5,817 bases of DNA from Candidatus Methanolliviera sp. GoM_asphalt (GCA_902158745.1 CABGHH010000109.1:1-5817), one strand, 5' to 3'. Positions 1 to 5,718 are shown, numbered from the stretch's first letter. The notes: generated by a model from the letters alone, not told the origin. Translations and numbers: made by a program.

Positions 1-444
1 GTCTTCAATTCAGAGAGAGAGGCGATGAATGCGATATTGGGCCAAAAGATAAGGGAAGGTGATGTAGTCGTCATAAGATATGTTGGGCCAAAGGGAGCTC
101 CTGGGATGCCAGAGATGCTCGATCCGACCTCTGCTGTTTCTGCGATGGGACTAAATAAATCGGTGGCGCTGATCACAGATGGAAGATTCTCAGGCGGAAC
201 GAAGGGACCTTGTATAGGACATATCTCACCTGAGGCACAGGAGGGCGGGATGATATCATTATTGAGAGATGGAGACATCATAAATATCGATATTTCGGGG
301 GGAAGAATAAACGTGGAGCTTGGCGAAGAAGAGATTGAGAAGCGAAGAGGAGAATGGAAGCCACTAAAAAAGAAGTTGAAAGGATATTTAGCGAGGTATT
401 CAAGGCTCGTCTCTTCTGCGGATGAAGGAGGGATCATTAGGTAA
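1..444 (+). CDS. ilvD: Dihydroxy-acid dehydratase, C-terminal part (5' end outside window)
   Basis: Dihydroxy-acid dehydratase is a cytoplasmic Fe-S enzyme that converts 2,3-dihydroxy-isovalerate and 2,3-dihydroxy-3-methylvalerate to the 2-keto acids leading to valine, leucine and isoleucine. The frame is open from base 1 (VFNSEREAM...), so the ATG at 25 is internal, not a start. The visible 147 residues contain the IlvD/Edd signature ALITDGRFSGGT (visible residues 56-67, bases 166-201); its serine is the proposed catalytic base in this family. The segment CIGHISPEAQEGG follows, then the small C-terminal beta-rich domain. The usual RYEGPKGGPGM segment reads RYVGPKGAPGM here (visible residues 26-36), a Glu-to-Val and a Gly-to-Ala change, while the following PEML is kept. 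The family is about 550 residues, so roughly three quarters of the gene lies upstream. The paralogous sugar-acid dehydratases share these motifs, so ilvD rather than an Edd-like enzyme is likely but not proven. Confidence 0.93.
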   Translation, partial: VFNSEREAMNAILGQKIREGDVVVIRYVGPKGAPGMPEMLDPTSAVSAMGLNKSVALITDGRFSGGTKGPCIGHISPEAQEGGMISLLRDGDIINIDISGGRINVELGEEEIEKRRGEWKPLKKKLKGYLARYSRLVSSADEGGIIR

Positions 445-470
445 ATTCGATGGAAGACGCTTTTATAGGC

Positions 471-480
471 AATATATTTA
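471..480 (+). promoter_or_regulatory. TATA-like box for the acyl-CoA dehydrogenase gene
   Basis: The AT-rich run aatatattta sits about 60 bases before the ATG at 539, in the 94-base gap after ilvD. It resembles an archaeal TATA box and would start transcription near 500, leaving a leader of about 40 bases. Other AT runs nearby (490-526) could serve as well. This is inferred from sequence alone. Confidence 0.3.
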
Positions 481-525
481 TGTGAGATGATTATAAATTT
501 GATTTTAAATGAAAATGAAATAAAT

Positions 526-533
526 AAAGGAGA
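526..533 (+). promoter_or_regulatory. Shine-Dalgarno site of the acyl-CoA dehydrogenase gene
   Basis: The sequence aaaggaga ends five bases before the ATG at 539, a good anti-16S match at a normal distance. It supports that ATG as the start. Confidence 0.7.
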
Positions 534-538
534 CAAAA

Positions 539-1666
539 ATGTATGAATTCTCTCTAACGCCACAGCAAGAGATGTTGAAGAAATCCGCAAGAGAATTTGC
601 GGAGAAGGAGATAGATCCCCTGGTAAGTTCGATGGATGAAACGGGGGAGACGCCGATCGAATTGATAAAGAAGATGTCTGACCTCGGATTCGCCGATATA
701 TCACCAGCAGGTCCTATGAATCACACCTCGACGATCGCGGTCATCGAGGAGATATCGATGATCTCTCCTGCGATGGGATTTGCTCTTCAATGCTTACAGG
801 CAGCACAGGCGCCTCTGATCTATTTTGGAAGTGATGAACAGAAAGATAAATTCTTGTCGAAGCTCTCAAAGGGTGAAGTATGCGCATCCTCCGCCGTAAC
901 AGAGCCATCAGGTGGATCTGATCTCTTTGGGATAGAAACGACCGCCAAGAAAGAAGGAGATCATTATATCTTGAATGGAAGGAAGTGTTTCATAACGAAT
1001 GCGCACATATCAGATGTTCACACGGTTTTGGCGAAGACAGGAGAAGGACCAAAGGGATTCAGTCTATTCATTGTGGAGAAGGAAAGAGGCGTGAAACTCG
1101 GCAGAAAGGAGGATAAACTTGGCCTTAGAGGATTAAATACGGGAGAGATTATCTTCAACGATGTGGAAGTTCCGATAGAGAATTTGATCGGAAAGGAAGG
1201 AGACGGCTTGAAGATCGCGATGTCGACGTTCTCTAACTTTGCAAGGCCAGGATGCGGTGCTGTTGCCCTTGGAATTATAAATAGATGTATCGAGGAGGCC
1301 GCCATGTATGCGAAAGAGAGGACTGCGTACGGAAAACCGATAAGTAATATACAGGCGATCCAATTCTATCTTGCAGAGATGTATGCGGATTACGAGACCG
1401 CGAGAGTAATCTCTTACTATGCGGCTTGGTTGAGGGATAAAAAAGAGAGATGCGATGCCCAGAATGCGCTCTCGAAGTATTATCCTGTCGAAGCATCAAT
1501 AAGATGCGCCTCGAAGCTTGTGAGGATACTTGGTGGATATGGAATCACAAAAGGAATACCGGCAGAAAGGTTGTTGAGGGATGCAGAGAGTCTTATGGCA
1601 CCGGATGGGACGCAGGAGATAATGAAGGCGATTATGTGGAGGAAAGCCCTCGAATTTGCGCGGTAA
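539..1666 (+). CDS. Acyl-CoA dehydrogenase family protein with Asp in the catalytic-base position
   Basis: This FAD enzyme family oxidises acyl-CoA thioesters to 2,3-enoyl-CoA and passes electrons to an electron-transfer flavoprotein. At 375 aa it is full length and starts at an ATG with a good Shine-Dalgarno. Domains in order: N-terminal helical domain (about 1-115), beta domain with the flavin-site signature AVTEPSGGSD (119-128), and C-terminal helical domain (about 225-375) with RTAYGKPISNIQ (261-272) and LGGYGITKGIPAERLLRDAE (331-350). The catalytic loop normally reads YEGT with Glu as base; here it is PDGT (355-358), giving Asp356. The Gln and Asp usual in the second family signature are Arg329 and Gly339. 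The segment after ADIS (52-55) is shorter than the common PEEYGG-containing version. Substrate cannot be told: a straight, branched or cyclic acyl-CoA is possible. No ETF or thiolase gene is adjacent. The gene follows ilvD in the same direction but a 94-base gap suggests its own promoter. Confidence 0.93.
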   Translation: MYEFSLTPQQEMLKKSAREFAEKEIDPLVSSMDETGETPIELIKKMSDLGFADISPAGPMNHTSTIAVIEEISMISPAMGFALQCLQAAQAPLIYFGSDEQKDKFLSKLSKGEVCASSAVTEPSGGSDLFGIETTAKKEGDHYILNGRKCFITNAHISDVHTVLAKTGEGPKGFSLFIVEKERGVKLGRKEDKLGLRGLNTGEIIFNDVEVPIENLIGKEGDGLKIAMSTFSNFARPGCGAVALGIINRCIEEAAMYAKERTAYGKPISNIQAIQFYLAEMYADYETARVISYYAAWLRDKKERCDAQNALSKYYPVEASIRCASKLVRILGGYGITKGIPAERLLRDAESLMAPDGTQEIMKAIMWRKALEFAR

Positions 1667-1718
1667 AGATAATTAAAAAGGAAGTGACTTAGGTGATGGC
1701 ATTATAGCATTATAGTTA

Positions 1719-2438
1719 TTACAGGAAAAATATGAGGGAGAGAAGTGCCGAGATAACGCCTGTGAGAAATATTCCGTCGAACGTTCCTGCTCCACCTATG
1801 CTGACCATTCTAGATCCTATCCCTCTTATCTTCTTCAAATTTAGTAGATCTGCCCCGATAAGAACTCCTAAAACTCCAGCGCTGAAAGAAAGTCTTCCCA
1901 AAAGTTCCATTGGGCATTCAAAGATGTATGAAAGGAATAAAGAGATCAAAACGGTTACAAGAGGGGGTATGAACATCGGTAAGGTTATGCCCACCCCTTT
2001 GACGACCTTCGCAGATCTATTTGTTACGAGGATGACCACCACGAGCGTGATGATGAAAGGAATCTTTGGAATCGATATAATAAGGAAGTAAATGGCAATA
2101 AGGGAGGGAATAAGAGCTCCCCCGACGTTTATGGCGAGAACGGTATTTTGGCTTACCTGTGGCAGACGATATCTTATCCCAAAGAAGGAGAACACTTCCT
2201 GCTCCGAATAAATCTGAGGGTTCTCGTACTCTTTTATCGGGATATTTATCATACCGCCAAATAAGATCAAAAACAATAAGAAGAACGTCTCGAGAGGACT
2301 AAATCCTAACGACCTTCCCAATTCAGCCGCGGTGAAACAGAAGATGTAGGGCATCAGTGATAGGGCGAGAAAGAGCAAGAATAGGAGAATAAAAAATTGC
2401 AGTGCAAAGAACGGAAAGATGATAGGTCTCTTACTCAC
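1719..2438 (-). CDS. DUF1614 integral membrane protein, translationally coupled to pyrH
   Basis: This 239-residue hydrophobic protein has about six or seven membrane segments (near residues 8-34, 48-66, 99-121, 126-138, 155-173, 184-198 and 218-238). It matches DUF1614 (PF07758, mainly archaeal) by the motifs GITLPMFIPPL (150-160), GVLIGADLLNLKKI (191-204) and SIGGAGTFDGIFLTG (213-227). The function of the family is not known; the conserved Asp residues in hydrophobic stretches (IGAD, TFDG) are typical of a transporter or membrane enzyme but prove nothing. The start is GTG at 2438-2436, whose GTGA overlaps the pyrH TGA by four bases, with a GGAG a few bases upstream inside pyrH. It is therefore very probably cotranscribed and coupled with pyrH. 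It ends 52 bases from the stop of the converging acyl-CoA dehydrogenase gene. Confidence 0.85.
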   Translation of the reverse strand: MSKRPIIFPFFALQFFILLFLLFLALSLMPYIFCFTAAELGRSLGFSPLETFFLLFLILFGGMINIPIKEYENPQIYSEQEVFSFFGIRYRLPQVSQNTVLAINVGGALIPSLIAIYFLIISIPKIPFIITLVVVILVTNRSAKVVKGVGITLPMFIPPLVTVLISLFLSYIFECPMELLGRLSFSAGVLGVLIGADLLNLKKIRGIGSRMVSIGGAGTFDGIFLTGVISALLSLIFFL

Positions 2439-3112
2439 CTGACTCCTACCTTTGTTCCAATCTTCTCACCGCGTACCGCTCTCAATATATTTTTTGGATC
2501 GTTTCCATCGATGATGTACGTAGGTATCCTGGACCGCTCGATGATCTTTGCCGCTAATATATCTAAAACGGTATTTATCCCTGCATTCATCTCATATTTG
2601 GCTATTATCTCGATCAATGCCTTCGGAGTCAAGTGATCAAATCTCTTTGCGCACGGATTCTTCTTAGGATCCTCTTCATATACTCCATCAACGGATGTTG
2701 CGTTTATCAAAATGTCTGCGCCCACATATTCCGAAAGGATGGCAGAAACGGCATCAGTCGTATGCCCTGGCTCGGTTCCGCCCATCACGACGATATCTTT
2801 CAGAAGGGACGCCTTCTTCGCCTCCCTAAAGTTCTCCGGAACCTCTGGATATGCTTTATCCGAGAGGGCATAGATCAAAAGTTTTGCATTCATCCTTGTG
2901 ATCCATATCCCTATATAATCTGAGTGAGATTCGTCAGAGCCAAGTTCTCTCGAGATCTTTATGTATCTCCTCGCCACCTCTCCTCCTCCAACCACTACGA
3001 AGACTTTGTTCTCTTCCGAGATCTCATCGATAACCTTTGCGTAATCCTCGATCCTCTGCGAAGAGAAACCTCTCATTAATATGGATCCTCCTAATGACAA
3101 TACCACTCTCAT
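2435..3112 (-). CDS. pyrH: Uridylate kinase, archaeal type (UMP kinase)
   Basis: UMP kinase phosphorylates UMP to UDP with ATP in the cytoplasm and belongs to the amino-acid kinase fold. The 225 residues are typical of the archaeal form, which is shorter than the bacterial enzyme. Visible motifs: the nucleotide loop LSLGGSIL (5-12), the glycine-rich VVVGGGEVARRYI (39-51), the region DYIGIWITRMNAKLL (65-79), GGTEPGHTTDAVSAIL (111-126), and the ATP-side motif INATSVDGVYEEDPKKNP (136-153). GTKV near the end is also typical of the family. The start is ATG at 3112-3110. No clear Shine-Dalgarno precedes it, and a TATA-like run lies about 20-28 bases upstream, so the mRNA may be leaderless or nearly so. 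The gene leads a two-gene unit with the DUF1614 protein. It acts directly after PyrF, which is encoded on the other side of the tRNA. Confidence 0.95.
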   Translation of the reverse strand: MRVVLSLGGSILMRGFSSQRIEDYAKVIDEISEENKVFVVVGGGEVARRYIKISRELGSDESHSDYIGIWITRMNAKLLIYALSDKAYPEVPENFREAKKASLLKDIVVMGGTEPGHTTDAVSAILSEYVGADILINATSVDGVYEEDPKKNPCAKRFDHLTPKALIEIIAKYEMNAGINTVLDILAAKIIERSRIPTYIIDGNDPKNILRAVRGEKIGTKVGVR

Positions 3113-3130
3113 CTGACGGTACTCATTTTT

Positions 3131-3140
3131 TTTAATAATA
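3131..3140 (-). promoter_or_regulatory. TATA-like box for pyrH
   Basis: Read on the minus strand, tattattaaa lies 19-28 bases before the pyrH ATG. That is the distance expected for an archaeal TATA box driving a leaderless or near-leaderless transcript, which agrees with the lack of a Shine-Dalgarno. The call rests on position and composition only. Confidence 0.35.
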
Positions 3141-3235
3141 GAAGTAATTTCCTATTTCACTTGCCGCTTTGTCGAACAATTAAATATTGATATATCTGGT
3201 TCTGTAATTACGTAAGAAAGTCTAATGACGTTAAC

Positions 3236-3250
3236 TTTTTATCCTTTAAT
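3236..3250 (+). promoter_or_regulatory. Possible TATA element for tRNA-Arg
   Basis: The AT-rich stretch tttttatcctttaat lies about 30-44 bases before the first base of the tRNA, a normal place for an archaeal tRNA TATA box. A second candidate, tattgatatatc (3185-3196), is farther away. The rest of the 3113-3279 gap shows no gene. Confidence 0.3.
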
Positions 3251-3279
3251 CTAACTTTGCCAATTGTTGGATTAAAATT

Positions 3280-3352
3280 GGGCGCGTGGCCCAGTGGATA
3301 AGGCGACGGCCTCCTAAGCCGTAGATCGGGGGTTCAAATCCCCTCGCGTCCG
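3280..3352 (+). tRNA. tRNA-Arg (anticodon CCT)
   Basis: A 73-base cloverleaf can be folded by eye. The acceptor stem pairs GGGCGCG (3280-3286) with CGCGTCC (3345-3351), including one G-T pair. The D stem pairs GCC (3289-3291) with GGC (3302-3304). The anticodon stem pairs ACGGC (3306-3310) with GCCGT (3318-3322) around the loop CTCCTAA, so the anticodon is CCT at 3313-3315 and reads AGG. The T stem is GGGGG/CCCCT (3328-3332 and 3340-3344) around TTCAAAT. The variable loop has five bases and the discriminator is G3352. No intron is present and CCA is not encoded, as is common in archaea. Confidence 0.97.
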
Positions 3353-3367
3353 TTTATAATCCAATGA

Positions 3368-3401
3368 GTGAAATTATAGAAAAGAGAGGTGTTAATTTCA
3401 C
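3368..3401. repeat. 9-bp inverted repeat between tRNA-Arg and pyrF
   Basis: The arms gtgaaatta (3368-3376) and taatttcac (3393-3401) are perfect reverse complements separated by 16 bases. The repeat lies in the 102-base gap downstream of both the tRNA and pyrF, so it could act as a processing or 3'-end structure. There is no following T-run of the bacterial terminator kind, and a repeat of this size could arise by chance. Confidence 0.4.
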
Positions 3402-3454
3402 GATCTGAAAGAAACCTCTAAAATTTTAGGCGGCCTCAGAACTCATAGGGCTCA

Positions 3455-4117
3455 TCATCTATCAGGAAATTCTTCATCATCGGCCTCCTCAATCGCTTTC
3501 TTTATCCTCTCTGCCGCAGTCTTTGGATTTTTATCCATATAGATGCTTCTGCCGATGATCAGATAATCCGCTCCGGCAAAGATAGCATCTCGAATCGAGC
3601 CTCCCTGCACTCCTATGCCGGGAGAGAGTAATTTTAATTTCTTGATTCTCTTTTTAATTTTCCTTAACCTTTCTGGGCGATTTGCCGGGGAAACGATCCC
3701 TTCTGCACCCAATTCCATGGCTATATCACAGATCTTTACAGAGATATCTGGAAAGAACGCCGATGCTCCGGGATGGCTCATATCGGCTACGACATAAATG
3801 TCTCCATCAAATTCCCTTGAGACATCTATACATGCTTTCAATGAATCTCTTCCGGTGAATCCGTGGCATATGATCCCTTTAGCTCCATTTCTAAATGTCT
3901 CTCTACATATAAGTTCATTTATATCGGGAATATCCGCCACCTTTAGATCGGCTATCACCGGCATCAATTCAGAGATCTTCTCCATTATATTTATTCCAGT
4001 GGAGAGAATTAGAGGATAGCCGACCTTCACATAATCTAAAGAAGCTTTCGTCTCCTCTACAATCTTTAGAGCTCTTTTTTTATCTATGACGTCTAGGGCA
4101 AGGATCAAGCCACTCAT
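3455..4117 (-). CDS. pyrF: Orotidine 5'-phosphate decarboxylase
   Basis: This cytoplasmic TIM-barrel enzyme decarboxylates orotidine 5'-monophosphate to UMP, the last step of de novo UMP synthesis. At 220 aa it has the usual archaeal length. The catalytic residues are visible: LALDV with Asp9, VKVGYPL with Lys31, and DLKVADIP with Asp57, Lys59 and Asp62. The phosphate-binding parts are SPGIGVQGG (165-173) and IIGRSIY (187-193, Arg190). ADMSHPGA (111-118) also fits the family. One oddity: the usual DIPxTN reads DIPDIN, with Ile66 in place of the conserved Thr. The start is ATG at 4117-4115 and no Shine-Dalgarno is evident. A TATA-like run about 30 bases upstream is embedded in a perfect 11-bp inverted repeat, which may be an operator. 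The gene appears monocistronic. Its product is the substrate of the UMP kinase encoded nearby at 2435-3112. Confidence 0.96.
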   Translation of the reverse strand: MSGLILALDVIDKKRALKIVEETKASLDYVKVGYPLILSTGINIMEKISELMPVIADLKVADIPDINELICRETFRNGAKGIICHGFTGRDSLKACIDVSREFDGDIYVVADMSHPGASAFFPDISVKICDIAMELGAEGIVSPANRPERLRKIKKRIKKLKLLSPGIGVQGGSIRDAIFAGADYLIIGRSIYMDKNPKTAAERIKKAIEEADDEEFPDR

Positions 4118-4141
4118 GAGGTTTTAGTCGCAGATCAAAGA

Positions 4142-4185
4142 TTTGCGTATATATAGTTTACTTTTATATCCGAAATATACGCAAA
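4142..4185. promoter_or_regulatory. 11-bp perfect inverted repeat over the pyrF promoter, candidate operator
   Basis: The arms tttgcgtatat (4142-4152) and atatacgcaaa (4175-4185) are exact reverse complements with 22 bases between them. On the minus strand the near arm overlaps the TATA-like run ctatatatac (4146-4155), about 30-38 bases before the pyrF ATG. Two half-sites about three DNA turns apart (33 bases) lie on the same face of the helix, which suits a dimeric or paired regulator. No regulator can be named. Confidence 0.5.
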
Positions 4186-4465
4186 GGTATATCTAGGATT
4201 ATATTATAACATGTCTATCTCTTGGGCTTAATCGAGTTAAAAATTTTAAAATAGATCTCCAAATTCACCTCTAACCGTTTTTTAGGCGATTTCCAAACAA
4301 TAAAAAATATAATTTAAAAAATCCGACAGTTCAAACTACCCTTAATATACCGTAATGGGAATTAACGCCTGTGAATCATTATCATTAATTATAGCTTTTT
4401 TTGAATCATGCTCATAAAGAATGTGAATTTTTGGATCGCATTTCCTTTATGCCTTTAGCAACATG

Positions 4466-4473
4466 TTTATATT
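4466..4473 (+). promoter_or_regulatory. TATA-like box for hsdM
   Basis: The sequence tttatatt lies 38-45 bases before the ATG at 4511. Transcription about 25 bases downstream would give a short leader that still contains the Shine-Dalgarno at 4499-4503. The inference is from position and composition. Confidence 0.4.
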
Positions 4474-4498
4474 GCGATTTATCACAAGTAAAGGATGT

Positions 4499-4503
4499 GG
4501 AGG
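4499..4503 (+). promoter_or_regulatory. Shine-Dalgarno site fixing the hsdM start
   Basis: GGAGG occurs seven bases before the ATG at 4511. It favours this start over the in-frame ATG at 4463, whose first 16 codons overlap the TATA-like box and do not resemble HsdM. Confidence 0.75.
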
Positions 4504-4510
4504 TTCTCCA

Positions 4511-5047
4511 ATGGTAGGGAATCATAACGAAATAGAGAATAAGCTATGGAATGCCGCGGACCAACTCAGGGCTAATTCGAGGCTTAAATCTTCTGAATAC
4601 TCCGTCCCTGTTCTGGGTTTAATTTTCTTACGCTTTGCTGACCATAAATTTACACTTGCTAAAGACAAAATAGAAAAACAGCGGATGAGTAGTCGCCGTG
4701 GTGGAATCACAAAAGCCGATTATCATGCAAAAGGCGCTCTCTATCTTCCGGAGAATGCTCGTTTTTCATATCTCTTGGATCTACCGGAAGGGAAGAACAT
4801 TGGCAAAGCGATTAACGGTGCCATGAAAGCCATTGAAAGGGAGAATGAAGACCTGAAAGATGTTCTTCCCAAAACTTATAACCGGCTGAAAGACGATGTT
4901 CTCGTTGCACTGCTCAAAACCTTCTCTAGTATCCCGATGACACTCGAAGGAGATCTCTTTGGGAAGATATATGAATATTTCCTGGGCAAGTTCGCAATGG
5001 CTGAAGGGCAGAGGGGCGGCGAGTTTTTTACCCAACCTCGTTGGTAA
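4511..5047 (+). pseudogene. hsdM: Type I restriction-modification methyltransferase (HsdM), N-terminal fragment ending at a frameshift
   Basis: HsdM is the SAM-dependent adenine methyltransferase subunit of type I restriction-modification systems and works with HsdS and HsdR on DNA. This frame encodes 178 residues from ATG 4511 and shows the HsdM N-terminal helical domain: EIENKLWNAADQLRANS, then YSVPVLGLIFLRFADHKF, and later GDLFGKIYEYFLGKFA. It reaches GGEFFT, which immediately precedes the catalytic domain, then reads QPRW and stops at 5045-5047. The protein continues in another frame from about 5040 (LIVEVIEPYHG...). The change of frame is +1, equivalent to one extra base or two missing. 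Aligned to the usual FFTPxxVVxLLVE spacing, a loss of two bases near 5039 fits best. As read, the product would lack the SAM-binding and catalytic motifs. A sequencing or assembly error cannot be excluded. No hsdS or hsdR is in the window. Confidence 0.88.
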
Positions 5048-5714
5048 ACTCATTGTGGAAGTGATTGAGCCTTATCACGGCAGAATATATGACCCCGCTT
5101 GTGGTTCTGGTGGTATGTTCGTACAGAGTGCGAAATTTGTGGAGAGACACAGAAAGAATCCCAATGCGGAGATCTCTATTTACGGGCAGGAGAAGACGGC
5201 GGAGACGGTGCGACTTTGCAAGATGAACCTTGCTGTTCATGCTCAATCGGGCGATATTCGACAGGGTAACACCTATTATGAGGATTTCCACAAGAGCATC
5301 GGTAAGTTCGACTTCGTGATGGCAAATCCGCCTTTCAATGTTAATGGAGTTGATAAGGAGAAAGTCAAAACGGACAAACGATTTGTTTATGGCGTTCCAA
5401 GAGTTAATAATGCCAATTACCTCTGGATACAGGTTTTCCTGAGTGCCTTAAATGAAGAGGGCAGAGCAGGTTTTGTGATGGCGAACTCGGCCAGCGATGC
5501 ACGTCAGTCAGAACTGAAGATCAGAAAGGATCTGATAGAAGATAGATCGGTGGATGTGATGATTGCTGTTGGTCCGGCACTGTCTAAAAATCTAGTGATT
5601 TTCACATTTTACCCTTGCGATTTATTGATCTTATATCCTACCAAAAAGGTGCGTTTGTTATTTCGATTCCAGTTTATTAGTATTTCAGTATCAGACATCC
5701 TATTAAAAATCTAG
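5040..5714 (+). pseudogene. hsdM: HsdM catalytic domain fragment, out of frame and interrupted near 5583
   Basis: This is the continuation of hsdM in the +1 frame, belonging to the N6-adenine methyltransferase domain. It carries motif I DPACGSGGMF (5091-5120) for SAM binding and motif IV NPPF (5325-5336), the catalytic motif for adenine-N6 methylation. ANYLWIQVFLSALNEEGRAGFVMANS and DLIEDRSVDVMIAVGP also match the family. Recognisable homology ends at GPAL (codon 5580-5582), where HsdM normally continues with an FYTxTLPCTLWF-like segment. The reading frame then runs through unrelated residues to a TAG at 5712-5714. The two fragments together give only about 360 of the usual roughly 500 residues, so the C-terminal part is missing or displaced beyond the window. 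No convincing ribosome-binding start exists for this fragment alone; the ATG at 4959 lies within the other frame's coding region. Confidence 0.85.
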
Positions 5715-5718
5715 TGAT
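5585..5718 (+). repeat. 15-bp direct repeat, copies 119 bp apart
   Basis: The sequence taaaaatctagtgat occurs exactly at 5585-5599 and 5704-5718. The first copy begins two to three bases after the point where hsdM homology ends. The second overlaps the start codon of the terminal ORF. The flanks of the two copies are unrelated, so this is not a tandem duplication of a longer unit. Internal and terminal copies of such a site would suit a transposase or repressor binding site; this is inference. Confidence 0.65.

Larger units (their letters stand above)
4118..4510. other. AT-rich divergent intergenic region between pyrF and hsdM
   Basis: This 393-base stretch has no convincing ORF on either strand. 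The pyrF-proximal end holds the promoter and an 11-bp inverted repeat (4142-4185). The hsdM-proximal end holds a TATA-like box and a Shine-Dalgarno. The middle (about 4200-4450) is strongly AT-rich with many short A and T runs. It contains the 8-mer tgaatcat twice (4372-4379 and 4402-4409), which may be chance. I see no RNA gene or terminator in the middle part. Confidence 0.6.

Noticed and set aside
1018..1499. Overlapping minus-strand open frames of 74-95 codons
   Set aside because: They are antisense shadows of the acyl-CoA dehydrogenase gene, with no recognisable motifs and no ribosome-binding sites of note.
1732..2091. Plus-strand open frame of 119 codons
   Set aside because: It is antisense to the well-supported DUF1614 membrane protein gene and resembles no family I know.
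3280..3352. tRNA-Arg as an attachment site of an integrated element
   Set aside because: I could find no second copy of the tRNA 3' end elsewhere in the window, and no integrase gene lies nearby.
4463..4510. In-frame upstream ATG at 4463 as the hsdM start
   Set aside because: The extra 16 codons cover the TATA-like box and the Shine-Dalgarno of the ATG at 4511 and show no HsdM similarity.
5023..5030. T-run gttttttа-type site in hsdM as a programmed -1 frameshift
   Set aside because: The frame needed to recover the catalytic domain is +1 (or -2), so -1 slippage on the T run would not restore it, and the heptamer phase does not fit the canonical X XXY YYZ pattern. A plain indel is simpler.
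4472..5625. 11-mer ttgcgatttat at 4472-4482 and 5615-5625, before hsdM and in the insertion
   Set aside because: Exact 11-mers are expected a few times by chance in an AT-rich window of this length, and the flanks are unrelated.
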